Positions 8,384 through 16,937 of a stretch of DNA of 64,000 nt are shown piece after piece (the stretch's first letter is position 1; the number at the start of each line of letters is the position of its first letter). The position numbers were made by a program, and so were the translations under genes. The DNA comes from Nitrospira sp. (GTDB lineage Bacteria; Nitrospirota; Nitrospiria; Nitrospirales; Nitrospiraceae), in NCBI GenBank assembly GCA_037045225.1, contig JBAOHZ010000009.1:1984001-2048000 (forward strand), written 5' to 3'. Below the pieces are notes generated by a model. The model worked only from the letters and a program-made list of their open reading frames with translations. It did not search any database and had not been told where the DNA came from.

Positions 8384-9490
8384 ATGCCGGATGCGACATG
8401 GACTGAGATCGGTTTGATCGATGAGTTGAAACAGCGCCCGCTTCAGCAGATCGTCTGCGGTCAGACACAGCTGGCGTTGAGTTATAAGGACGGCCGGTTC
8501 GCGGCGATCTCCGGGGTGTGCAATCACATCGGCGGGCCGCTGGGTGAGGGGCGGCTCGATGGCGACTATGTTGTCTGTCCCTGGCATTACTGGAAGTTTC
8601 ATCATCGGACCGGCCAAAGCGGGCCTGGATACGAAGGGAATCAGGTGGCGACCTATGCCGTCAAAGTGGAGGATGGGCGCGTCTTTGTCGATCTGACACC
8701 GGTGACGAAGCGACAGACGCTCCCGAAACAATCACACCCGCTGGCGCGCCCGATCGTGCGAGCCGACGGTCCCGTGCGTGTGCTGGGTATTGCCACGACC
8801 GCGATGACGAAGGACCAGCCGCGGTTTAGCGCCTCCGATGCCCTGCTGGAGGAAGCCTTAGCCCATGCGCGCGAGCATCTCCAGCTCGACACGCAACTCA
8901 TCAAATTGCGTGAGCTTTCGTTCAGGCCCTGTGAAGGGTTTTATTCCAAGGCCGCGGAAGCCTGCACCTGGCCCTGTTCGATCACGCAGATGGATCCGAC
9001 CGATCAAATGGATCGGGTGTATGAGGCCATCGTGCATTGGGCGGATGTGATCCTCGTCTCGACTCCGATCAGATGGGGTGGAGCGAGCAGCCTCTATTAC
9101 AAAATGGTCGAGCGCATGAACTGCATTCAGAACCAGGAGACGATCGCGAACCGGCATCTCCTCAAGAATAAAGTCGCCGCATTCATCATTATGGGTGGCC
9201 AAGACAATGTGCAGGGTGTTGCCGGTCAACTGATGACCTTTTTTGCCGAAATCGGCTGCCAGTTTCCGCAGTTTCCGTTTATCGCCCATTCGCGTGGGTG
9301 GAGCGCAGAGGACATGGAGCGGAACAACAGCGAGGTACAGCACAGCCGAGAGTTACGAGAAGGCGCGCAAGCGCTCGTCACACGCGCGGCGGAGATGGCG
9401 CGGGTCATGGTCGAGGGGCAGCTGGCACTGCATCCGCTTACTCGAGGGGGTCGCAAGGCGCATCAATTGGATAGTGAACCCACGGGATAA
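8384..9490 (+). CDS. fusion protein: Rieske [2Fe-2S] ferredoxin domain plus NAD(P)H-dependent FMN reductase domain
   Basis: 368 residues. Residues about 5-110 form a Rieske domain with C46-x-H48 (CNHIGG) and C65-x2-H68 (CPWHYW). After a linker, residues about 130-345 look like an NADPH-dependent FMN reductase/flavodoxin-like fold (VRVLGIATTAM, then ILVSTPIRWGGASSLYYKMVER). The fusion would let electrons pass between NAD(P)H, FMN and a Rieske cluster in one soluble protein. The acceptor is unknown. No frameshift is seen at the join, so the fusion is genuine in the sequence. Confidence 0.85.
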   Translation: MPDATWTEIGLIDELKQRPLQQIVCGQTQLALSYKDGRFAAISGVCNHIGGPLGEGRLDGDYVVCPWHYWKFHHRTGQSGPGYEGNQVATYAVKVEDGRVFVDLTPVTKRQTLPKQSHPLARPIVRADGPVRVLGIATTAMTKDQPRFSASDALLEEALAHAREHLQLDTQLIKLRELSFRPCEGFYSKAAEACTWPCSITQMDPTDQMDRVYEAIVHWADVILVSTPIRWGGASSLYYKMVERMNCIQNQETIANRHLLKNKVAAFIIMGGQDNVQGVAGQLMTFFAEIGCQFPQFPFIAHSRGWSAEDMERNNSEVQHSRELREGAQALVTRAAEMARVMVEGQLALHPLTRGGRKAHQLDSEPTG

Positions 9491-9519
9491 GCGGGAGCGA
9501 TTCGCAAGGAGGCGGGATC

Positions 9520-9942
9520 ATGTCAGGTCAGGATCATATGCGCGCGCATTTGGGTAATCTGTCGCGGTCATTGCTGCGTTTGCACAAGGCGTTGTTGGAC
9601 GCCGAACGGGTCTCCTATGAGCGGGTGCATGGGCGGATCGAGACGAATGGCGCATTCTTTCAGCTGGTATTGGGTGATGCGTGGTTCGCCTGGCTGCGCC
9701 CCCTGTCTCAATTGATGGTGAAGATCGATGAACTGTCCGAGGATAAAGAGATCGAGGATCGGGCGGAGATTGCCCGGACCATCGATTCGGTGCGGACCAT
9801 GTTAACGCCGTCTGAAGAAGGCAATGGATTCGGCCGGCATTATTACGACGCGTTGCAGCGCGAGCCTGATGTCGTACTGGCGCATGCCGAGGTTAGGGCA
9901 CTGCTTCGGACATCGTCGTCCGGGAAGGAGTCGAGCGCATGA
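9520..9942 (+). CDS. conserved-looking protein of unknown function
   Basis: 140 residues with RBS AAGGAGGCG before ATG 9520. Mostly helical by composition, no signal or membrane segment. A central FFQLVLGDAWFAWLRPLSQL stretch is aromatic and Leu-rich, and the tail is charged. I do not recognise the family. Its stop overlaps the start of the next VOC gene (ATGA), so the two are probably translationally coupled. Confidence 0.75.
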   Translation: MSGQDHMRAHLGNLSRSLLRLHKALLDAERVSYERVHGRIETNGAFFQLVLGDAWFAWLRPLSQLMVKIDELSEDKEIEDRAEIARTIDSVRTMLTPSEEGNGFGRHYYDALQREPDVVLAHAEVRALLRTSSSGKESSA

Positions 9943-10385
9943 AGGCGCACTATCTCGGCCATGTCGTGTTCTATGTGAAGGATCTGCTGCGCGCACTGGA
10001 GTTCTATCGGGACCTGTTGGGATTTAAGGAGGTCGGAAAGGCTTTTAATGGTGCGGCCGCGGCGCTTACATCTGGCCGCACCCATCACGAGCTCTTGCTC
10101 ATCCAAGTCGGCGATGCTCCGGCCTCTCCCTCCGGGCGGCGTCGAGGGCTCTATCACATTGGCATCAAAGTCGGCGACAGCCTGGACGAGCTCCGGGCGG
10201 CGAAGCAAGAATTGGAGCAGGCCGGCGTTGTGATCGACGGCATGAGCGACCATACGGTGAGTCAAAGTCTGTACCTCCATGATCCCGACGGCAATGAGGT
10301 CGAGGTGTACGTGGACGCCGACGAAGCGACTTGGAAAAACAATCCATTGGCTGTCCTCTCGCCGATCAAGCCGCTGTATTTATAG
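9939..10385 (+). CDS. VOC family protein (catechol dioxygenase-like, copy 2)
   Basis: 148 residues. LGHVVFYVKDLLRALEFYRDLLGF and YLHDPDGNEVEVYVD are the two VOC module signatures, and the ligand-type residues (His in GHVVF, His in GLYHIGIKV, Glu in NEVEVY) match extradiol dioxygenase and glyoxalase I patterns. It could cleave catechols or isomerise a hemithioacetal; substrate unproven. Coupled to the upstream unknown gene by a 4-bp overlap. Confidence 0.88.
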   Translation: MKAHYLGHVVFYVKDLLRALEFYRDLLGFKEVGKAFNGAAAALTSGRTHHELLLIQVGDAPASPSGRRRGLYHIGIKVGDSLDELRAAKQELEQAGVVIDGMSDHTVSQSLYLHDPDGNEVEVYVDADEATWKNNPLAVLSPIKPLYL

Positions 10386-10405
10386 CCGTAGCCAGGGAGA
10401 AGAGA

Positions 10406-11095
10406 ATGAACCGGAAAATATTGGTTGTACTCACGAGCGTTGAAAAATATCCGAACCTGAATCGGGCCACCGGTTTATGGCTCGGTGAGGCGGTGCATTT
10501 CGTCAAGAAGGTCGAGGCCGCGGGTTATGCCGTGGATTATGTCAGCCCCAAGGGGGGATATACGCCGATCGATCCCCACAGTCTGGCGATGGCGGAGCCT
10601 ATCGATTGGGAGTGGTACCAGAAGAAAGAATTCATGAATCGTCTCGGGGCGACGCTGGCACCCGGCGAGGTCAAGCCTGATGATTACGCGGCGATCTACT
10701 ATGCCGGCGGCCACGGCGTGATCTGGGACTTTCCCGAGAACGAAGCCTTGCAACGCATCAGCCGCACGATTTATGAACGAGGCGGCATCGTCTCGTCGGT
10801 ATGCCATGGAGCCGTGGGCCTGCTGAACATTACCTTGTCGAATGGATCGTTACTGGTGAAGGGCAAGACGGTCACCGGGTTTTCAAATGAAGAAGAACGA
10901 TTGGCCGAACTGGATAAGTTTGTTCCGTTTTTAACGGAGACCGAACTGGTGTCGCGAGGTGCGGTCTATACGAAGGCCGATAAGGCGTGGGCCCCCTTCG
11001 CGGTCGAAGATGACCGGCTCATCACGGGACAGAATCCGGCATCAGGAGGCGCCGTCGCCGACCGACTGATCGAGGCGTTACGGACACGCGGCTAG
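10406..11095 (+). CDS. DJ-1/PfpI family protein (Hsp31-like glutamine amidotransferase fold)
   Basis: 229 residues from ATG 10406, preceded by GGGAGAAGAG. Features of the Hsp31/YhbO superfamily: ILVVLTSV strand, AIYYAGGHGVIWDF, and the nucleophile elbow SSVCHGAVG with Cys next to His. Members deglycate or hydrate methylglyoxal, act as proteases or as holdases. Placement beside a VOC/glyoxalase-type gene makes carbonyl detoxification a reasonable guess, but the activity is not shown by sequence. Confidence 0.88.
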   Translation: MNRKILVVLTSVEKYPNLNRATGLWLGEAVHFVKKVEAAGYAVDYVSPKGGYTPIDPHSLAMAEPIDWEWYQKKEFMNRLGATLAPGEVKPDDYAAIYYAGGHGVIWDFPENEALQRISRTIYERGGIVSSVCHGAVGLLNITLSNGSLLVKGKTVTGFSNEEERLAELDKFVPFLTETELVSRGAVYTKADKAWAPFAVEDDRLITGQNPASGGAVADRLIEALRTRG

Positions 11096-11215
11096 CTGTG
11101 TGTCCCCGTCCCTGGAACCGTTTTGCGTTGTCATCGACGGGGTTGCCGTCAGTTCGAGTGTCTGTGCAAGAGTCAGGAACCGCGTTATTTATCATCTCAC
11201 AAGGAGGAACAACAC

Positions 11216-11452
11216 ATGGAGAAGCCAGTCATTGCAGCGAAACAGCCGGCCGTGTTGGAGTTGGAAGCGGGCACCTATCATTGGTGCCGGTGCGGGCGTT
11301 CGAAGAAGCAACCGTTCTGTGACGGGTCGCACAAAGGAACTGGGTTTACGCCGATGGAGTTTACGACCACCGAAAAGAAGACCGTGGCGCTCTGTCAGTG
11401 CAAACAGACCAAGAATCCTCCGTTTTGCGACGGAACACACAAATCGCTCTGA
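11216..11452 (+). CDS. double CDGSH iron-sulfur protein
   Basis: 78 residues from ATG 11216 behind AAGGAGG. Two CDGSH modules in tandem: C24, C26, C35, H39 (ending FCDGSH) and C60, C62, C71, H75 (ending FCDGTH). Each 3Cys-1His set binds a [2Fe-2S] cluster, so this tiny soluble protein should carry two clusters. It lies 46 bp before an FNR-like flavoprotein, which could be its reductase. Second motif has Thr in place of Ser. Confidence 0.93.
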   Translation: MEKPVIAAKQPAVLELEAGTYHWCRCGRSKKQPFCDGSHKGTGFTPMEFTTTEKKTVALCQCKQTKNPPFCDGTHKSL

Positions 11453-11498
11453 GCGGTTCGCGTCACGTGCATGCAACGTGCGACGCAACAGGTGAATC

Positions 11499-12239
11499 AT
11501 GGGTGATGCGGAGAGCGAGAACGGGTATTCGATCACGCTGATCGAGCGGCGGCTGGTGGCGGAGGGGACGATGGCGTTCTACTTCGACAAGCCGCCGCAG
11601 TTTGTGTTCACGCCGGGTCAGTTTGTCGACCTGACGTTGCCCCAGCCCTCTGAGACGGATGCGGAGGGCAACACCAGGGCCTTGTCCATCGCGAGTGCGC
11701 CGCAAGAATCGACGCTGATGGTGGCCACCCGGCTGCGTGATACCGCTTTCAAGCGCGAACTGCAGCGGATGCCGCTCGGCTCAATCGTCCGGATGGAGGG
11801 ACCATTCGGCCAATTCGTGTTACATCCGGACCAGACCCGCCCTGCCGTCTTTCTGGCAGGCGGGATCGGGATCACGCCCTTCCGTAGCATGGTGGTGCAG
11901 GCGGCGTTGCAACGGTCGCCGCACCCCATGGTGCTGTTCTACTCCAACCGGCGACCGGAGGATGCGCCGTTTTTGGATGAGCTGCAGGCCTTGCAGGACA
12001 ACAATCCTCACTATCGCTTCGTGGGCACCATGACCGAGCCCGCCAAGTCTTCCCGTCCCTGGCAGGGTGAGACGGGATACATCAACGCAGCCTTGCTCTC
12101 CAAACATCTCGTGAACATCGACAAGCCGATGTATTACGTGGTCGGCCCGCCGGGTATGGTCGGCGCACTACGGACGATGCTTAAAGCAGCCGGCATCGAC
12201 GACAGCGCCATTCGTACGGAAAAATTTGCAGGCTACTAA
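11499..12239 (+). CDS. ferredoxin/flavodoxin-NADP+ reductase-like flavoprotein
   Basis: 246 residues. FTPGQFVDLTL and TRALSIASAP (an RxxS-type motif) bind FAD; FLAGGIGITPFRSM binds NAD(P); VVGPPGMVGAL near the C-terminus is typical of the FNR module. The C-terminus ends in an aromatic (KFAGY). No fused iron-sulfur domain, so a separate partner is expected; the CDGSH protein directly upstream is the nearest candidate. Confidence 0.9.
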   Translation: MGDAESENGYSITLIERRLVAEGTMAFYFDKPPQFVFTPGQFVDLTLPQPSETDAEGNTRALSIASAPQESTLMVATRLRDTAFKRELQRMPLGSIVRMEGPFGQFVLHPDQTRPAVFLAGGIGITPFRSMVVQAALQRSPHPMVLFYSNRRPEDAPFLDELQALQDNNPHYRFVGTMTEPAKSSRPWQGETGYINAALLSKHLVNIDKPMYYVVGPPGMVGALRTMLKAAGIDDSAIRTEKFAGY

Positions 12240-12290
12240 CGTAAGAGACGCCCCTCACCGTTCCGGCATCTGGAGCGTGGATGAAGCCAG

Positions 12291-12446
12291 GAGGGAGGTT
12301 TGCGTTATGCGCACTATGTGGCGCGCAAAGGCGAGATCAATGCCTGGGATAACGCGGACTTTGTCGCCACCGTCAAGGCCACAGGCCGGAAGACGTTGAT
12401 CATCGCCGGCACCATCACCGAAGTGTTGGATTTCCAGCGAGGATAA
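12291..12446 (+). pseudogene. remnant of an isochorismatase-family hydrolase
   Basis: In frame to the TAA at 12444-12446 this reads ARKGEINAWDNADFVATVK and then ATGRKTLIIAGTITEVL, the middle of an isochorismatase-type hydrolase (compare SINSWEDIEFRKAVEATGRKKL in the intact gene at 12509). The match stops at TEVL, just before the catalytic Cys region, and there is no N-terminal part or good start. A decayed tandem copy fills the 269-bp gap here. Confidence 0.8.
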
Positions 12447-12508
12447 CTCCCTACCGCAGGGTGCGGCGAGAGCCGTGGTCTGCCATCAACCAATAGGAGG
12501 ACGACACC

Positions 12509-13150
12509 ATGGCCAGTGAACCAATTCGAGACCCCAAGAAGGATCAGTTGTTGACCCCGCAGAACTCCGCGTTCATCATCATCGATTATCAGCCGGTGCA
12601 GGTGAACTCCATTGCCTCAATGGATCGGCAGCTGATGGTCAATAATATTGTCGGCGCGGCGAAGGCGGCTGTTGCCTATGGCTTGCCGATTGTCCATTCC
12701 ACCGTCAACGTCAAGACCGGCCTCAACAAACCACCCATCGTGCAGTTGCGTAGGGTGCTCGACAAGTTTCCGACCTACGACCGCACGTCGATCAATTCCT
12801 GGGAAGATATCGAGTTCCGCAAAGCCGTGGAAGCCACGGGCCGGAAGAAGCTCATTATGACCGCGCTCTGGACCGAAGCCTGCTTGACCTTTCCGGCTTT
12901 GGACGCGCTCGCGGCAGGCTTCGAGGTTTATGTTGTGGCTGACGCCGTCGGCGGCACATCGGTGGCCGCCCATGACATGGCGTTGCGCCGGATCGAGCAG
13001 GCGGGCGGGAAGATGATCAGTGTGCCGCAGTTGTTCTGTGAGCTGCAGCGGGATTGGCAACGCAAGGACACCGTCCCGGCATTCATGAATCTGTTCATCG
13101 AAACCGGGGGCACTGCCGGCCTGCAGTTTTCTGCCGACAAAACGGAGTAA
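12509..13150 (+). CDS. isochorismatase-family cysteine hydrolase
   Basis: 213 residues behind AATAGGAGGAC. Catalytic triad candidates: D26 in FIIIDYQ, a Lys/Arg in the LRRVLDKF region and C125 in WTEACLTFPAL. The family hydrolyses isochorismate, nicotinamide, N-carbamoyl amides or short amides; the YcaC-like sequence does not fix the substrate. Not linked here to siderophore genes, so isochorismate itself is unlikely. A remnant of a sister gene lies just upstream. Confidence 0.9.
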   Translation: MASEPIRDPKKDQLLTPQNSAFIIIDYQPVQVNSIASMDRQLMVNNIVGAAKAAVAYGLPIVHSTVNVKTGLNKPPIVQLRRVLDKFPTYDRTSINSWEDIEFRKAVEATGRKKLIMTALWTEACLTFPALDALAAGFEVYVVADAVGGTSVAAHDMALRRIEQAGGKMISVPQLFCELQRDWQRKDTVPAFMNLFIETGGTAGLQFSADKTE

Positions 13151-13210
13151 TCGTTCCGTCAGGAACGTTTCCCGTTCGACACGACCAACCAAGTCACTGA
13201 GGAGAGCGAG

Positions 13211-13233
13211 CCGGCGGCTGAAAGAGCCGCCGG
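13211..13233 (+). terminator. stem-loop, possible terminator after the isochorismatase gene
   Basis: CCGGCGGCT (13211-13219) pairs perfectly with AGCCGCCGG (13225-13233) around a GAAAG loop. There is no U-tract, so termination strength is uncertain. A shorter 6-bp hairpin (CGTTCC/GGAACG) lies near 13152-13167. Confidence 0.45.
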
Positions 13234-13270
13234 TATCGCAACTGAACCCATCGGAGAGCGGAGGTTGACC

Positions 13271-13912
13271 ATGAAGATTGCCTTGATCGGAGCCAGCGGG
13301 TTTGTGGGATCGGCCATTCTGAAAGAAGCCTTGGATCGTGGCCATGAGGTGACGGCCATTGTCCGGCATCCGGAGAAGGTCCCGCCGCACGCGAAGCTTC
13401 ACTCCGAGAAGGGGGATGTCTACAATGCTGACGACGTGGCCCGCCTGGTCGCAGGTCACGATGTCGTCATCAGCGCCTTCAACCCTGGGTGGGGTAATCC
13501 TGACATCTACAATCTTCAAGTCACAGGCGCGAGATCAATCATCGACGGAGTCAAAAAGGCCGGTCTCAAGCGGTTGTTATTCGTGGGAGGTGCGGGCAGC
13601 TTGGAGGTAAAGCCGGGAGTTCAGGCCTTGGATCTGCCTGGATTCCCGGCAGAGTATAAACAAGGCGCCCTCGCAACACGCGAGACGCTGAACATGCTGC
13701 GGAACGAATCCGGTCTTGATTGGACGTTTCTCTCTCCTTCAGCGGATCTCGCTCCCGGCCAGCGCACCGGAACATTCCGTCTGGGTACGGATCAGATGTT
13801 GACGGATGCACAGGGGAAGAGCCGCATCTCGACGCAGGATTATGCGATAGCCATGATCGACGAGGTTGAAAAACCACGCCATACACGGCAGCGGTTTACC
13901 GTTGGTTACTGA
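13271..13912 (+). CDS. NAD(P)-dependent epimerase/NADH-flavin reductase-like Rossmann protein (copy 2)
   Basis: 213 residues from ATG 13271 (a TTG 6 bp upstream is less likely; GGAGG fits the ATG). Begins MKIALIGASGFVGSAILKEAL with the GxxGxxG turn; VTAIVRHPEKV follows beta-2. DVVISAFNPGWGNPD and DWTFLSPSADLAPGQR are typical of YwnB/YwnB-like NADH-flavin reductase proteins. Expected to be a soluble NAD(P)H-binding redox protein; no substrate evidence. Confidence 0.87.
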   Translation: MKIALIGASGFVGSAILKEALDRGHEVTAIVRHPEKVPPHAKLHSEKGDVYNADDVARLVAGHDVVISAFNPGWGNPDIYNLQVTGARSIIDGVKKAGLKRLLFVGGAGSLEVKPGVQALDLPGFPAEYKQGALATRETLNMLRNESGLDWTFLSPSADLAPGQRTGTFRLGTDQMLTDAQGKSRISTQDYAIAMIDEVEKPRHTRQRFTVGY

Positions 13913-14087
13913 GGGGGCTCTTTGGGCAGGCCAACGCGACTCCAGGTGTGCGATCTCAAAGGAGTGGAGTGGAGGCGTTCCCCTCCCCCACGATTGGTGA
14001 TCAGCACGGCCATGCATATTCTGCGGTCGCTTTGGACGGAATAGTGGACAACGCTGTATCACCGACTCGCGCTCTGAGGGTGTTTCC

Positions 14088-15410
14088 ATGAGCAAAACAC
14101 CTCAACCTCCGAAGGTCGTCATCGTCGGCGGCGGGTTCGGCGGCCTTCATGCTGCCAAGGCCTTGTCTAACCAAGCGGTGGACGTCACACTGATCGACCG
14201 CAAGAATCATCACACGTTCCAGCCGTTGTTGTACCAAGTGGCGTTGGCCGTGCTCTCCCCTGCTGAGATTGCCTCCTCGCTCCGTCATATCCTGCACACA
14301 TCGCGCAACGTTCAGATCATTCTTGGCGAGGTGGTAGGATTCGACATCACCGCCCGGCGGGTGCAACTCAGCGATGGGACGGCGCTCGACTACGATTACC
14401 TGATTGTGGCGGCTGGAGCGCGCCACGCGTATTTCGGTCATGACGAATGGGAGCGAGATGCGCCGGGGCTCAAGACGATCGAGGATGCGGTTGAAATCCG
14501 AAGTCGGTTATTGTTGGCGTTCGAAACGGCAGAACGCGACGCGCATTTCACCGGCAGACACACTCCGTTGAGTTTCGCCGTCATCGGCGGAGGGCCGACG
14601 GGTGTCGAATTGGCGGGAGCGATTGCGGACCTTGCGCGGCGAGCCCTGACAAAAGATTTCAGAGCGATCGACACGACACAGACGCGTGTGCGGCTGTATG
14701 AAGGGTCCCCGCGTATCTTGGGTCTGTATTCGGAAGCCACGTCATGGAGCGCCACAGAGCAACTGCGGCAGTTGGGTGTCGAAGTCTGCACCGAGAGTCT
14801 GGTGACGGCGGTTGAACCGGGGCGCATCAAGGTGCGAGACGAATGGATCGCAACCGACGTCACGCTCTGGGCGACAGGCGTCGCCCCTTCACCGTTGGGC
14901 CCCGCACTCGGCGCCGCAACCGACCGCGCAGGGCGAGTGTGCATCGAGCAGGACTTGAGCGTCCCCGGACATCGTAACATTTTTGTGATCGGCGATATGT
15001 CGGCGTTGATCGATGCCAACGGACGACAGGTGCCTGGCCTGGCTGCCGCGGCGATACAGCAGGGGCAAGCCGCGGCGGTGAATATCCTGCGCGACATACG
15101 CGGCGCGCCCCGTCTTCCGTTCAGATATCGTGACCTGGGCAGTATGGCGACCATTGGCCACCATCGCGCGGTGGCGGAAATTGGATCCATGAAGCTGTCT
15201 GGTGTGGTGGCGTGGCTTCTGTGGTCGATAGTCCATGTCTTTCTGCTCATCGGTTTTCGCAACCGTGTCGCGGTCATGGGGCGATGGGTGTGGACCTATG
15301 TGACACGCGAGGGAAGCAGTCCGCTCATTACCGACTACCAACAGGCAGAAACTGGTTCAACAGGAGTGCAGCACCCGCCGATTTCAGTCGGAAGAAAAGG
15401 TGTGGATTGA
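14088..15410 (+). CDS. type II NADH dehydrogenase (NDH-2 family)
   Basis: 440 residues. FAD-binding VVIVGGGFGGLHAAKAL at residues about 9-25, NADH-binding FAVIGGGPTGVELAG near 163-177, and the second FAD contact FVIGDMSAL near 302. FQPLLYQVALAVLSP and the quinone-side PGLAAAAIQQGQAAA match NDH-2. A hydrophobic C-terminal stretch (about 370-395) would bind the membrane. It passes electrons from NADH to quinone without pumping. In this island it could keep quinones reduced. Confidence 0.93.
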   Translation: MSKTPQPPKVVIVGGGFGGLHAAKALSNQAVDVTLIDRKNHHTFQPLLYQVALAVLSPAEIASSLRHILHTSRNVQIILGEVVGFDITARRVQLSDGTALDYDYLIVAAGARHAYFGHDEWERDAPGLKTIEDAVEIRSRLLLAFETAERDAHFTGRHTPLSFAVIGGGPTGVELAGAIADLARRALTKDFRAIDTTQTRVRLYEGSPRILGLYSEATSWSATEQLRQLGVEVCTESLVTAVEPGRIKVRDEWIATDVTLWATGVAPSPLGPALGAATDRAGRVCIEQDLSVPGHRNIFVIGDMSALIDANGRQVPGLAAAAIQQGQAAAVNILRDIRGAPRLPFRYRDLGSMATIGHHRAVAEIGSMKLSGVVAWLLWSIVHVFLLIGFRNRVAVMGRWVWTYVTREGSSPLITDYQQAETGSTGVQHPPISVGRKGVD

Positions 15411-15562
15411 TGCGGCGGAGTCCTCGCAGCCTTGACGCCAGGCGACGCCCAGACCGTTAGTGGCCGAAAGGAGCGGGCGGCTGGCCGGTGCATGTTCGCT
15501 TCCAAACGACCCGCCACCCTTCGGTGCCCAGCTCGCTGGGACGCGCTATGCGATGCACTGAG

Positions 15563-15880
15563 TCACTCAGCAGCGGGCACATGCGCCTCGCCCCACTGAT
15601 GCATCGCTTCGACGACCGGTTTTAAGCTGGTGCCCAATGGAGTGACGGAGTACTCGACCTTGGGAGGCACCTGGGCAAAGACTTTACGCGCGATGATCCC
15701 GTCACGCTCCATCTCACGGAGCTGCTGAGTGAGAACCTTCTGCGTCACGCCGGCGAGGGTTCGACGTAACTCGGAGAACCGTTTCACATCTTGAAACAGA
15801 TACCACAAGATCACGATCTTCCATCGGCCTGCGATCAACGTGCTCGTCAATTCGGCTGGGCATGTGCGGGGCTGTTTCAC
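15563..15880 (-). CDS. HxlR family winged-helix regulator
   Basis: 105 residues. HxlR signature: CPAELTSTLIAGRWKIVILWYL then F(S)ELRR...GVTQKVLTQQLREMERDGII and VEYSVTPLGTSL. C7, in the conserved N-terminal position, is the residue used by HxlR-type sensors such as YodB and HypR to sense quinones, aldehydes or hypochlorite. Divergent from a pirin gene with 148 bp between starts, which is the usual arrangement of these regulators and their target. Confidence 0.92.
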   Translation of the reverse strand: MKQPRTCPAELTSTLIAGRWKIVILWYLFQDVKRFSELRRTLAGVTQKVLTQQLREMERDGIIARKVFAQVPPKVEYSVTPLGTSLKPVVEAMHQWGEAHVPAAE

Positions 15881-15899
15881 CGGCGCTCCTCTTGGGTCG

Positions 15900-15915
15900 G
15901 TTACCAGATGGTGAC
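15900..15915. promoter_or_regulatory. candidate HxlR operator between the regulator and pirin 3
   Basis: GTTACC-AGAT-GGTGAC at 15900-15915: inverted arms matching at five of six positions, 20 bp upstream of the HxlR start in the divergent gap. Location fits autoregulation and control of the pirin. No promoter hexamers could be fixed with confidence. Confidence 0.35.
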
Positions 15916-16028
15916 TCTCCCACCTGACGGTGCCTTCTTGCCTTGTGCTCCACCGGCGTTATACCGAAACTGCAGCGGCGAACCAAGTTGAAAACTCACC
16001 ATGCCGCTAACAGGGAAGGAGCGCAACC

Positions 16029-16781
16029 ATGACCAGGCAAGAGATCAGCAGGGAGCATCAGGCCGTCGATATCCGTCGTGCCGAGGATCGATTTCATTCG
16101 CACATCGGCTGGCTCAATTCACGGCACAGTTTCAGCTTTTCAAATCACTATGATCAGGAGAATACGCACCACGGGCTGTTGTTGGTGAGCAACGACGACA
16201 TCGTGGCGCCTCAGAGCGGCTTCCGGACCCATCCCCATCGGGACATGGAAATTGTGACCTGGGTGTTGGATGGGGAGCTGGAGCATAAAGATTCAGAAGG
16301 CAATAGGGGCCTTCTTTTTCCGGGACTGGCCCAACGCATGAGCGCTGGAACAGGCATCTGGCACAGCGAGATGAACCCGCTGGGAGAGAAGCCGGTGCAT
16401 TTTATCCAGATGTGGGTGCCGCCCGATAGGGAACGGATCAATCCCGGCTATGAGCAGCTTGACATCAACGGAGAGTTGAACAAGGGCGGGCTCATTCCCA
16501 TCGCGTCCGGACGAGGACATCATGCGGCTATTTCCATCCGTCAAAAGGGTGCAGTCCTGTGGGGCGGGCGGCTCAAGCCTGGTGAACCGGTGCACGTTCC
16601 GGATGCGCCCTATGTGCATGTGTTCATTGCAAAAGGGGCGGCGGAATTGGAAGGGGCCGGTGAATTGCAAACCGGCGATGCCGTGAGGCTGACCGCTGCC
16701 GGTGCTCGTCGATTGACAGCGGATCAGGCCGGCGGCGCGGAAGTGTTGATATGGGAAAGCGACGCGGACGGTTCTTTCTGA
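16029..16781 (+). CDS. pirin-like bicupin protein, YhhW type (copy 3)
   Basis: 250 residues, shorter than the tandem pirins. Starts with DRFHSHIGWLNSRHSFSFSNHYD and carries HPHRDMEIVTWVLDGELEHKDSEGN, the YhhW/quercetinase-type signature with metal ligands HxH, and GIWHSEMNP for the third His and Glu. E. coli YhhW has quercetin 2,3-dioxygenase activity. RBS GGAAGGAG is present. Divergent from the HxlR gene, so likely its target in quinone or flavonoid-like stress. Confidence 0.93.
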   Translation: MTRQEISREHQAVDIRRAEDRFHSHIGWLNSRHSFSFSNHYDQENTHHGLLLVSNDDIVAPQSGFRTHPHRDMEIVTWVLDGELEHKDSEGNRGLLFPGLAQRMSAGTGIWHSEMNPLGEKPVHFIQMWVPPDRERINPGYEQLDINGELNKGGLIPIASGRGHHAAISIRQKGAVLWGGRLKPGEPVHVPDAPYVHVFIAKGAAELEGAGELQTGDAVRLTAAGARRLTADQAGGAEVLIWESDADGSF

Positions 16782-16796
16782 AGCAGAGCCATCACG

Positions 16797-16834
16797 GGAC
16801 GCTCAGTCAGGGGCGGGTTGCTGGCTGAGCGTCC
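16797..16834 (+). terminator. stem-loop after pirin 3
   Basis: GGACGCTCAG (16797-16806) pairs perfectly with CTGAGCGTCC (16825-16834) around an 18-base loop, followed by TCTTC. Good stem, weak U-tract; a likely end of the pirin transcript before the sigma-54 activator gene. Confidence 0.6.
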
Positions 16835-16937
16835 TCTTCATGTCGGATAGCATCGTCACGTCGGAAGACCGGCGGCGAGAGGACGTGTCGATCCCGTTGC
16901 GTACTGTTCCGGTCGCGGTCATACTACGTCACGACTC

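Noticed and set aside
11116..11135. Sigma-54-like TGGAACCGTTTTGC ahead of the CDGSH gene
   Set aside because: GG to GC spacing is nine, one base short of the required ten.
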